Assembly: GCA_905214175.1 (NCBI GenBank)
Contig: CAJMLD010000071.1
Location: 1-7,374, forward strand
Source of the DNA: an uncultured bacterium
GTDB lineage: Bacteria > Actinomycetota > Coriobacteriia > Coriobacteriales > Atopobiaceae
Direction: 5' to 3'
DNA length: 7,374 nucleotides
Position numbers and translations under genes: made by a program. Under the pieces are notes generated by a model. That model was not told the DNA's origin and did not search any database. It saw nothing but the letters and a program-made list of their open reading frames with translations. This document shows, piece by piece, positions 1 through 6,423 of the stretch (the first letter of the stretch is position 1; each line of letters opens with the position of its first letter).

Positions 1-699
1 CAGGCCGTAGAGTCCAATGCCCACGCGGCACATGTCGTACTGGCACTCGGGGTGCAAGACCGTGCCCGGCGTGTTGTCACAGTGGACGAGGCCGGTCTCC
101 AGACCCGCCTCGCGCACGATCTGGACAGCCTCGTTGAATCGGTTGAGCTGCAGCGCAAAGTCCCAGTCGTCGATGGCGTCGGCAGTCGCGAAGTGCGTGA
201 ACATGCCCGCGCACTCAAGCCCGCGGTGAAAGTCGATGGTGCGTCTGAGCTCGAGCACGTCCTCGCGACGCACGCCAATGCGCGTCATGCCAGTGTCGAC
301 GGCCAGGTGGTAGCGGGCCACCTTGCCGGAGGCCGCCGCGCACTCGCCCAGCGCGAGGGCGAACTCGGACGTGTAGACAGAGGGCATGATGTCGTAGTCC
401 ACGAGCGTCTGCACGCACTCCATGGGTGGCTCGGAGAGTAGAAGGATGGGCCACTCGATGCCAGCCTTGCGAAGCTTCACGCCCTCTTCCACGGTGGCCA
501 CGGCAAACTGGTCCGCTCCGGCGGAGTGCATGGCACGTACGCAGCGCTCGGCGCCATGGCCGTAGGCGTCGGACTTCACGACGCACATCATTTTCACGCC
601 AGGTGCGAGAAGCGCCTTGAACTTGCGCGTGTTCCGCTTCAGGGCCGAAAGGTCAATCTCGACCCATGACCACCTGTCCGCAGGGCTCTGAACTGCCAT
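1..699 (-). CDS. alr: Alanine racemase, N-terminal 233 residues (3' end cut off by the window edge)
   Basis: This PLP enzyme interconverts L- and D-alanine in the cytoplasm and supplies D-Ala for peptidoglycan. The frame is open from the ATG at 699-697 to base 1, so only 233 of the family's usual 370-380 residues are present. Visible landmarks of the fold-type III barrel are VVKSDAYGHG with the PLP-binding lysine at K42, the GMTRIG motif with R140 (equivalent to the conserved substrate/PLP arginine), FTHFATAD at 167-174, and CRVGIGLYGL at 224-233 with R225 facing the PLP pyridine. The phosphate-binding segment, usually HxxNSA, reads HCDNTPGT (206-213), so threonine replaces serine. The catalytic tyrosine of the C-terminal domain lies outside the window. 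The start is supported by AGGGAG, whose AG comes from the nnr stop codon TAG, 7 nt before the ATG. It is the last visible gene of the glmS-acpS-nnr-alr operon, 11 nt after nnr. In related Actinobacteria tsaE/tsaB often follow, but that lies outside this window. Confidence 0.96.
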   Translation of the reverse strand, partial: MAVQSPADRWSWVEIDLSALKRNTRKFKALLAPGVKMMCVVKSDAYGHGAERCVRAMHSAGADQFAVATVEEGVKLRKAGIEWPILLLSEPPMECVQTLVDYDIMPSVYTSEFALALGECAAASGKVARYHLAVDTGMTRIGVRREDVLELRRTIDFHRGLECAGMFTHFATADAIDDWDFALQLNRFNEAVQIVREAGLETGLVHCDNTPGTVLHPECQYDMCRVGIGLYGL

Positions 700-710
700 G
701 CCTTCGCTCC

Positions 711-2333
711 CTAGTTGTTCTCGTCGCCGTTGTCGGCGTCGGGGAAGTTCACGCGCTCCCCCAGGGCGTCGTCCGCAATGCCCAGTTCGTCAATGATATC
801 CGAGGCCATGACGCCCCTAGACCCCATGCGCTCCATGGCAAGCGTAGCCGCATAGCCGTGAAGCTCGCAGGAGAGGGCGCAGAGAAGGGGCAGGTTATCC
901 ACGCGCCCATAGGTCTGGGCGAGCTTGGAGGCTATGATGCCGCCCAGAACGTCACCCGAGCCCGCCGTGGCAAGTGCCGCAGGGCCGGGCTTGGGGAGAA
1001 TTGCCTGATCAACGCCCACGCAGCCAGTCGCGGTACCCTTGGTGACCACAACCAGCTCGGAGCCGCCGTCGGACCACGCGATCTTGCGCGCGTCCTCGAG
1101 CTGGTCCACCAAAGAGGCGGGCGGGTTGTCCTCCCTGCCCACCAGGCGACCGAGCTCGCGGCGATGCGGGGTAAGCACGAGCGGCGAATTCCTGCGCAGG
1201 ATCTCCGGGAAATCCTGCAGCTTGCCCGAGGTGAGACGAGCAATGCAGTTGAGCGCGTCCGCATCGAGAACTAGCGGGACCGAGGTGGTGAGAAGTGCCG
1301 AGACAACGGCCACGGTGCCACCGGAGACGCGCATGCCGGGACCGGCGAGAACTGCCGAGCGCTTCTCGGCCAGCTTTGTGAGCAGGGGCACGGCCTCCTT
1401 AGAGATGGTGCCCTCCTCGTCGCAGGGAAGCCCCACCACGGGGATCTCGAGCACGTGGGCCTGCACCTGCGGCACGATGCATGCCGGCACGGCAAGCGTG
1501 ACGTAGCCGGCACCCGCACGAGCGGCGGCGCGGGCGGCCAGGATGGGGGCGCCAACATAGCGAGAAGACCCGCCCACAACCATTACCGAGCCTCGGGAGA
1601 ACTTGTCGACCGCCGTGGTTGGCGGCACCATCACGTCGAGGTAGTCCTCGAGGTCGGCCCGCCAGGCTACCGGATCTGCCTCGACCACGATCTGCTCGGT
1701 CTGCTCGGCAAGCGGCGCCACCACAATGGAGCCGCACACGTCGCGACCGTCGTCGGCGAGAAGGCCAGGCTTCAAGCACAGCATGGTAACCGTGAGGTCC
1801 GCAACCACGCAGGCGCCGGGAGCATGACCCGTCTGCGCCGAAAGGCCGCTAGGCACGTCCACCGCAATCACGCGCACACCCGAGCTGTTCACGCAGTCGA
1901 TCCAGATGTCGAACGGCGCGCGAACGTCTCCGTGGAAGCCCGTGCCCAACATGCAGTCGAGCGCCACGTCGGAGGCCGAGAGAAGCCCCTCAAGCTCGTC
2001 GCGGGACGGCCCCACCAGCGTCGAGACCCCCGCACGCACGGCGCGCTGCGCAACCTGGCGCGCCAGGTCTCCGGAGAGCTGGTCGGGCTCGACAGGCGTG
2101 ACCACCTTAACGTTCACGCCATGGGCGAGCAGGGCCTCGGCGGCAACCCAGCCGTCTCCCCCGTTGTTGCCCATGCCGGCAAGAACCACGGCATTCTGAA
2201 CGTCGCCCAGGGCAAGGGCCTCCTGGGCGGCGGCGCATCCGGCGCGGTGCATGAGCTCGGAGATGCTCACGCCCACGCGGGTGAGCGCAACCTCGACGCG
2301 TTTGACATCTTCGACGTTGAGTACGGGCTGCAT
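711..2333 (-). CDS. nnr: Bifunctional NAD(P)H-hydrate epimerase / ADP-dependent NAD(P)H-hydrate dehydratase
   Basis: This is a two-domain repair enzyme for NADHX and NADPHX, the hydrated forms of NAD(P)H. The N-terminal YjeF_N domain (about 1-215) epimerises the R and S hydrates. The C-terminal ribokinase-like domain (about 225-525) dehydrates the S form using ADP. In the first domain GMGNNGGDG (53-61), the catalytic-type aspartate D126 in DCMLGTG, and VDVPSG (158-163) are visible. In the second, KFSRGSVMVVGGS (244-256), AGPGM, LDADAL, TPHRRELGRL and GSGD with catalytic D461 are visible. At 540 residues the length is slightly above the usual 490-515 of fused Nnr proteins, and the tail is acidic (PDADNGDENN). 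The start ATG has AAGGAG 9 nt upstream, formed by the last two codons of acpS. The gap to acpS is 6 nt, so the gene is almost certainly cotranscribed with it. One Leu codon is CTA (VLDADAL), otherwise rare in this operon. Confidence 0.95.
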   Translation of the reverse strand: MQPVLNVEDVKRVEVALTRVGVSISELMHRAGCAAAQEALALGDVQNAVVLAGMGNNGGDGWVAAEALLAHGVNVKVVTPVEPDQLSGDLARQVAQRAVRAGVSTLVGPSRDELEGLLSASDVALDCMLGTGFHGDVRAPFDIWIDCVNSSGVRVIAVDVPSGLSAQTGHAPGACVVADLTVTMLCLKPGLLADDGRDVCGSIVVAPLAEQTEQIVVEADPVAWRADLEDYLDVMVPPTTAVDKFSRGSVMVVGGSSRYVGAPILAARAAARAGAGYVTLAVPACIVPQVQAHVLEIPVVGLPCDEEGTISKEAVPLLTKLAEKRSAVLAGPGMRVSGGTVAVVSALLTTSVPLVLDADALNCIARLTSGKLQDFPEILRRNSPLVLTPHRRELGRLVGREDNPPASLVDQLEDARKIAWSDGGSELVVVTKGTATGCVGVDQAILPKPGPAALATAGSGDVLGGIIASKLAQTYGRVDNLPLLCALSCELHGYAATLAMERMGSRGVMASDIIDELGIADDALGERVNFPDADNGDENN

Positions 2334-2339
2334 ATCCTT

Positions 2340-2942
2340 CTACTCCTTGGCTGGCTCTGCCGGCACGGATGCATCCGTGGCTCCCCCGGCATCGCCTTCC
2401 TCTTGTGTCATCTGCATGTCGGCGACGGAACTCTCTGCCGGCACGTCAGCCATTATCCCATCTTGCGCACGCTCGAGCTCGTCCAACACAGAACGCGCTT
2501 CTCGAAACGAGGCCGCAAGCTCGCGCTCTGGGTCGGGCTTGTCGTCTGGCTGGGGACGCACCTCGTCCGTCACAGCCACAGCGTTGGCAACGGCCACCTC
2601 GCGCGTGTAAGAGAGCGAGAGCGCCACCTCGCGCACGCCGCCCTCGCGAGCAACCTGGGCGGCGCGACCGGTGAGCAGCGCACGGGGCCTCCCCTGCGCG
2701 TCCATGGTCACCGAGACGTCAGAGAAGCCCACGCCGTTCGAGAAGCCCGTGCCCAGCGCCTTGACAACGGCTTCGCGCGCCGCAAATCGGGCGGCGTAGT
2801 GCTCGGCAGGTCGGGCGCAGGCGTCGCAGTAGGCGCGCTCCTCGTCGGTGAACACCCGACGCAGGAACGACGGCCTCCGACGCATGGTGCGCTCCATGCG
2901 GGCGATCTCGAGCATGTCGACGCCTATGCCAGCCAAGGCCAT
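2340..2942 (-). CDS. acpS: Holo-[acyl-carrier-protein] synthase with an acidic C-terminal extension
   Basis: AcpS transfers 4'-phosphopantetheine from CoA to the serine of acyl carrier protein, switching on fatty acid synthesis; the reaction is Mg-dependent and cytosolic. The core matches the family. GIGVDMLEI carries the metal-binding D9, and RFAAREAVVKALGTG carries E57 and K61. The conserved end strand SLSYTREVAVANAVAV spans 109-124, with tyrosine where many homologues have histidine (S-x-S/T-H). The core ends near residue 125, the normal family length. The ORF then runs a further 75 residues. These include 10 Asp and 11 Glu against 7 Lys/Arg, a probably helical charged stretch at about 137-163, and an Ala/Gly/Pro/Glu-rich end finishing EPAKE. 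I know of no domain that matches this tail. The start ATG lies 3 nt after the glmS stop, with GGAG overlapping that stop. The tail's last codons, AAG GAG, double as the nnr Shine-Dalgarno. Confidence 0.93.
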   Translation of the reverse strand: MALAGIGVDMLEIARMERTMRRRPSFLRRVFTDEERAYCDACARPAEHYAARFAAREAVVKALGTGFSNGVGFSDVSVTMDAQGRPRALLTGRAAQVAREGGVREVALSLSYTREVAVANAVAVTDEVRPQPDDKPDPERELAASFREARSVLDELERAQDGIMADVPAESSVADMQMTQEEGDAGGATDASVPAEPAKE

Positions 2943-2945
2943 GTG

Positions 2946-4796
2946 CTACTCCACCGTGACAGACTTTGCGAGGTTCCTGGGCTTGTCTACGTCGCAGCCG
3001 CGCGAGCGGGCAACGTAGCGCGCAAGCACCTGCAGGTGCACGACGGCAACGATAGGGACGAGAAGCTCGTCCTCCACGGGCGGAATCCACAGCACATGCT
3101 CGCAGAGCGAGGCAACGGACTCATCGCCGTCGGTGGCAACGGCCACACAGGTTGCACCGCGGGCGATGACCTCCTGGATGTTGGAGACGGTCTTGTCGTG
3201 CACGCGATCCTCAGGGACGATCGCCACCACCGGGAAGCCGGGCTCAAGCAGGGCAATGGGGCCGTGCTTCATCTCGCCGGCCGGGTAGGCCTCGGCGTGC
3301 AGATAGCTAATCTCCTTGAGCTTGAGGGCACCCTCGTAGGCGGTGGTGGAGTTGACGCCGCGACCGAGGAAGAGCGCGGAGTGGGCGCGGCGGAAGACGG
3401 CCGCCGCCTGCTTGTCCTGCCAGGCGCGGGAGAGAACCGTGCGGATAAGATCGGGCAGCGTGGCGAGGTCCGCATAGTGGCCGCCCACCTCGGTAGCGTC
3501 CATATGGCCGTTGGCCTGCGCGAGGCGCAGCGCAAAGAGCGCGCACGCCACCATCTGAGCCGTGTAGGCCTTGGTCGAGCACACGCAGACCTCCGGGCCG
3601 GCCTGCACATAGAGGACACCGTCGGACTCGCGCGCGGCAGAGGAGCCCAGCACGTTGGTCACGGCGAAGACCTTGCAGCCCAGGCCCTTCATGCGACGCG
3701 CCGCGGTGAGGGTGTCGGCCGTCTCGCCGGACTGCGTGATGATCATGCAGAGCGTGTGCTCGGTGATAAGGACGTCCTGCTCGTAGTTGAACTCGGAGGC
3801 GTACTCGCAGACAACGGGAACATGCGCCCAGGTCTGGATGAGGGTTCGCGCAATGAGCCCCACGTGGTAGGAGGTGCCGCAGGCGATGATGGAGATGCGG
3901 TCCACGGCCGCAAGGTCCTCCTCGCTCATGCGGAGCTCGTCGAGAAGGATGCCCTTCTCGCCCAGGCGGCCCTTGAGCAGACGCTCGATGGCCTCGGGCT
4001 GCTCGGCGATCTCCTTCTCCATGAAGTCGGCGTAGCCACCCAGCGTTGCTGCCGAGGCGTCCCAGTCGATGTCGAAGGTGCTGGGGTGCTCGACCGTGGT
4101 GCCCTCGGCGTCATAGACGGTGACCTTACCGGACTGCTCGAGGAGCGCAACCTGGCCGTTCTCAAGCTGGATGACGTGAGAGGTCACGCTCGCGAGCGGC
4201 GTGACGTCGGAGGCGGCGTAGGCGCCGTCGGGCGTGGAGGCAACCACGAGCGGCGAGCCATTGCGCGCAACCACAAGCTGGCCAGGGGCATCGGCGCATA
4301 CCACGGCGAGCGCCCAGGAGCCCTCGAGGCGGCTCACGGCGTTGCTCACGGCCGCAACGAGGTCGCCCTTGCAGGGGCCTGCCCAGGCATCCTCCACGAG
4401 GTGCGCCACGACCTCGGAGTCGGTGTCGGACGCAAAGGTGTGGCCGTTGCGCGCCAGGTAGCTGCGGAGCTCGCGGTAGTTCTCGATAATGCCGTTGTGG
4501 ACAATGGCGATGCGACCCGTGCAGTCAAGGTGCGGGTGGGCGTTCTTGTCGGTGGGGGCGCCGTGCGTTGCCCAGCGCGTGTGCGCGATGCCCGTGGTGC
4601 CCGTGAGATTTGCGGTCTTGCAGCGGTCGGCAAGGACCGAGACGCGCCCGGCGCACTTCACGCCGTGGAGCTCGCCGTCAGGCGAGAGCACCTCGACGCC
4701 AGCCGAGTCGTAGCCGCGGTACTCGAGCGTTGCCAGCCCGTCCAGAAGGAACTGGGCGGCCTGCTTCTTGCCGGTGTACCCCACGATTCCGCACAT
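2946..4796 (-). CDS. glmS: Glutamine-fructose-6-phosphate aminotransferase (isomerizing)
   Basis: GlmS makes glucosamine-6-phosphate from fructose-6-phosphate and glutamine, the first committed step to UDP-GlcNAc. The 616 residues fit the family (about 600-615). The class II glutaminase domain (2-220) begins MCGIVGYTG, so Cys2 becomes the N-terminal nucleophile once Met is removed. TRWATHGAP (73-81) and HNGIIENY (100-107) line its active site. SIS domain 1 shows ACGTSYH (305-311) and TQSGET (354-359). SIS domain 2 shows LGRGVNSTTAYEGALKLKEIS (E495, equivalent to the catalytic Glu of E. coli GlmS), H511 in MKHGP and the C-terminal KPRNLAKSVTVE with the conserved lysine K611. The segment usually read as GVASTKAYT is CVCSTKAYT (404-412), adding two cysteines near the sugar site. 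The start is fixed by the Cys2 requirement and by AAGGGGG 5 nt upstream. The gene begins the glmS-acpS-nnr-alr operon and has its own leader after the glmM terminator. Confidence 0.98.
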   Translation of the reverse strand: MCGIVGYTGKKQAAQFLLDGLATLEYRGYDSAGVEVLSPDGELHGVKCAGRVSVLADRCKTANLTGTTGIAHTRWATHGAPTDKNAHPHLDCTGRIAIVHNGIIENYRELRSYLARNGHTFASDTDSEVVAHLVEDAWAGPCKGDLVAAVSNAVSRLEGSWALAVVCADAPGQLVVARNGSPLVVASTPDGAYAASDVTPLASVTSHVIQLENGQVALLEQSGKVTVYDAEGTTVEHPSTFDIDWDASAATLGGYADFMEKEIAEQPEAIERLLKGRLGEKGILLDELRMSEEDLAAVDRISIIACGTSYHVGLIARTLIQTWAHVPVVCEYASEFNYEQDVLITEHTLCMIITQSGETADTLTAARRMKGLGCKVFAVTNVLGSSAARESDGVLYVQAGPEVCVCSTKAYTAQMVACALFALRLAQANGHMDATEVGGHYADLATLPDLIRTVLSRAWQDKQAAAVFRRAHSALFLGRGVNSTTAYEGALKLKEISYLHAEAYPAGEMKHGPIALLEPGFPVVAIVPEDRVHDKTVSNIQEVIARGATCVAVATDGDESVASLCEHVLWIPPVEDELLVPIVAVVHLQVLARYVARSRGCDVDKPRNLAKSVTVE

Positions 4797-4918
4797 GATT
4801 GCCCCCTTGTACGCACACTTTAGTTAGCTTTGTATTTGCGCCGGCACGACGCGCGTTGCATAGAGTCTATCAGCCACGGGTGGCACCCCGCAGCCCAACT
4901 GGTATCGACGAAGAGAAA
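4797..4918 (-). promoter_or_regulatory. glmS leader region with two short palindromes; promoter expected but not resolved
   Basis: About 120 nt separate the glmM terminator from the glmS start codon. Since a terminator lies upstream, a glmS promoter should fall here, but I could not find a convincing -35/-10 pair. Weak -10-like words on the minus strand are TAGACT (inside the palindrome) and TACAAA near 4830, neither with a good -35. Two perfect palindromes with a single central base are present: GGGTGCCACCC (4878-4888) and ATAGACTCTAT (4860-4870). Either could be an operator half-site cluster. The glmS Shine-Dalgarno AAGGGGG is at 4802-4808. I see no glmS ribozyme core and no recognisable riboswitch. 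Confidence 0.4.
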
Positions 4919-4950
4919 CCACGCCGTCATGCCAGTGCGCGACGGCGTGG
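4919..4950 (-). terminator. Hairpin terminator after glmM
   Basis: A perfect 10-bp GC-rich stem (CCACGCCGTC at 4919-4928, GACGGCGTGG at 4941-4950) encloses a 12-nt loop. It begins 15 nt after the glmM stop codon. Read on the minus strand the stem is followed by TTTCTCTT, a broken U-tract, so termination may be incomplete and some readthrough into glmS is possible. There is no T-run on the plus-strand side, so the direction fits glmM. Confidence 0.75.
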
Positions 4951-4964
4951 ATGGGTGAGAACCG

Positions 4965-6302
4965 CTACTCCTTGAACGGCTCGAGCGCCTTGAGGACGAT
5001 GGCGTTTGCCTCCTGGCACAGCCGCTCCTCTGGGGCCTCCGCGAGCACGCGAACCAGGGGTTCGGTGCCCGAGGCACGCACCAGCACGCGGCCGTTGCCC
5101 TCGAGGAACTTCTCCGCCTCGGCCACGGCTTCCTTGACCTCGGGCGCCGCCATGGTCGCGTCCTTGTCGGCAACGCGCACGTTCACGAGCTGCTGCGGGT
5201 AGAGCGTGACGGGGCGCGTGAGCTCAGAGAGCTTCTCGCGCTCGGCACGCAGAACCTCCATGATGCGCAGGCTCGTCATGATGCCATCGCCGGTCTTCTC
5301 GAGGTCACCAAAGATGATGTGACCAGACTGCTCGCCACCCAGAGTGTAGCCGTGCTCCATCATGCAGGCCCACACGTTCTTATCGCCCACCGCGGTCTTC
5401 TCGTAGGAAAGACCGGCGGCGTCGAGCGCCTTAAAGAAGCCGAAGTTGCTCATAACGGTAGGTACCACGGTGTTCTTAGCGAGACGACCGTGCTTTGCCA
5501 TGTAGGTGCCGCAGACGTAGAGGATCAGGTCGCCGTCGACCAGGCGACCGCGCTCATCCACGGCAAGGCAGCGGTCGGCGTCGCCGTCGTACGCGAAGCC
5601 CACGTCGAGCCCGTTGCGCACAACGAAGTCCTGCAGGCGCTGGATGTGGGTGGAGCCACAGTCGACGTTGATGTTGAAGCCGTTGGGGGCGTTGTTGATG
5701 ACGTGGGTCTCGGCTCCCATGGCGTCGAAGACCGGGCGCGCAACGCTGGAGGCGGCGCCGTTTGCGCAGTCCAGGCCCACCTTGACGCCCTGCATAGAGA
5801 AGCCGCACGAGGAAATGAGGTGCGCTATGTAGCGGTTGCGCCCCTGCATGTAGTCGACGGTGCAGCCAATGGCGTCACCGGTGGCGAGAGGAACCTCGAG
5901 CTTATCGTCGATGTAGTCCTCCACCTGCTCGAGGACGTCCTCGTCCATCTTGTAGCCCTCGCGGTTCACGAGCTTGATGCCGTTGTCCGTGAAGGGGTTG
6001 TGGCTCGCGGTGATCATGACGCCGCAGTCAAAGCCACCGTCGAGAACCTCGTACGAGACGCCCGGCGTGGGGATGACATGCAGCATGTAAGCGTCGGCAC
6101 CGCTCGCAACCAGGCCGGCGACAAGCGCAGACTCAAACATGTAGCTCGAGCGGCGGGTGTCCTTGCCAATGAGCACGCGAGCCTTGGCGCCGCGGCGCGC
6201 ACCGTAGTACCAGCCCACGAAGCGGCCGATCTTGTACGCGTGATCAACGTTGAGGCCCTCGTTGGCCCTGCCCCTAAAGCCGTCAGTTCCGAAGTACTTC
6301 AT
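4965..6302 (-). CDS. glmM: Phosphoglucosamine mutase
   Basis: GlmM interconverts glucosamine-6-phosphate and glucosamine-1-phosphate, the step between GlmS and GlmU on the route to UDP-GlcNAc. The 445 residues match the family. Domain 1 starts MKYFGTDGFRG and holds the phosphorylated serine S100 in TASHNP (98-103). The Mg-binding loop DGDADR (239-244) provides D239, D241 and D243. The sugar-specificity motif of domain 3 lies between the metal loop and the C-terminal domain. The phosphate-binding loop RASGTEP is at 409-415 in domain 4. The N-terminal wording (YFGTDGFRG with GWYYG at 30-34) resembles the variant common in Clostridia and some Coriobacteriia, not the LFGTDGVRG form of most bacteria. 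RASGTEP and the short serine-loop context argue for GlmM over ManB/Pgm. The start has AAGGAG 6 nt upstream (6309-6314). The gene sits between two terminators, so it is probably a single-gene transcript with its own promoter near 6350. Confidence 0.96.
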   Translation of the reverse strand: MKYFGTDGFRGRANEGLNVDHAYKIGRFVGWYYGARRGAKARVLIGKDTRRSSYMFESALVAGLVASGADAYMLHVIPTPGVSYEVLDGGFDCGVMITASHNPFTDNGIKLVNREGYKMDEDVLEQVEDYIDDKLEVPLATGDAIGCTVDYMQGRNRYIAHLISSCGFSMQGVKVGLDCANGAASSVARPVFDAMGAETHVINNAPNGFNINVDCGSTHIQRLQDFVVRNGLDVGFAYDGDADRCLAVDERGRLVDGDLILYVCGTYMAKHGRLAKNTVVPTVMSNFGFFKALDAAGLSYEKTAVGDKNVWACMMEHGYTLGGEQSGHIIFGDLEKTGDGIMTSLRIMEVLRAEREKLSELTRPVTLYPQQLVNVRVADKDATMAAPEVKEAVAEAEKFLEGNGRVLVRASGTEPLVRVLAEAPEERLCQEANAIVLKALEPFKE

Positions 6303-6320
6303 TTCTCGCTCCTTGTTTCG

Positions 6321-6335
6321 GGATAACGGTTATCC
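6321..6335. promoter_or_regulatory. 15-bp perfect palindrome, possible operator of glmM
   Basis: GGATAAC and GTTATCC are exact reverse complements around one central base. The palindrome lies between the predicted glmM -10 element and its Shine-Dalgarno, a typical repressor position. It overlaps the DnaA box by six bases. The binding protein is unknown. Confidence 0.4.
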
Positions 6336-6338
6336 ACA
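6330..6338 (+). promoter_or_regulatory. Perfect match to the DnaA box consensus
   Basis: TTATCCACA on the plus strand is the classic high-affinity DnaA box (TTATNCACA). It lies in the glmM 5' untranslated region, just downstream of the predicted -10. One exact copy of a 9-mer is expected by chance about once in 18 windows of this size, so it is suggestive and not proof. There is no cluster of boxes here, so it is not an origin. Confidence 0.35.
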
Positions 6339-6378
6339 GTGGTCGCAATTCTACCAGTTGCCTGTGGGGGCACTGTGG
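6335..6378. repeat. Inverted repeat CCACAGTG / CACTGTGG flanking the glmM -10
   Basis: The arms are exact 8-mers at 6335-6342 and 6371-6378, with 28 bases between them that contain the predicted -10 element. A third CTGTGG lies at 6362-6367. The spacing is too long for an obvious terminator and fits either paired protein sites or a coincidence of a GC-rich intergenic region. Confidence 0.35.
6348..6356 (-). promoter_or_regulatory. Predicted extended -10 promoter element for glmM
   Basis: On the minus strand TGGTAGAAT fits the extended -10 pattern TGN-TATAAT with one mismatch. No good -35 lies 16-18 nt upstream, which an extended -10 can tolerate. It would place the transcript start about 40 nt before the glmM ATG, downstream of the rpsI terminator. 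Confidence 0.45.
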
Positions 6379-6423
6379 CGAACCCCACCGCACCTCACGC
6401 CACCGGGATACGCACCTCCAAAC

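Noticed and set aside
895..903. Second DnaA-like box TTATCCACG
   Set aside because: One mismatch to the consensus and located inside the nnr coding sequence, where codon content explains it.
666..1274. Plus-strand open frame of 202 codons over nnr
   Set aside because: Shadow of nnr in the same register; it stops at a sense CTA codon.
1455..4823. Plus-strand open frame of 1,122 codons
   Set aside because: It is exactly antiparallel to glmS, acpS and nnr, is rich in His, Arg, Gly and Ala with no recognisable domain, and spans three separate sense genes. It is explained by lack of TTA/CTA/TCA codons in the sense genes.
4797..4918. glmS ribozyme or riboswitch
   Set aside because: The leader is short for the ribozyme plus promoter, I cannot find its conserved core, and the element is mainly known from Firmicutes.
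5319..6326. Plus-strand open frame of 335 codons over glmM
   Set aside because: Same codon-registered shadow of a clearly conserved gene; no family resemblance in the translation.
6321..6378. Replication origin
   Set aside because: Only one DnaA box, no AT-rich unwinding stretch and no dnaA/dnaN neighbours.
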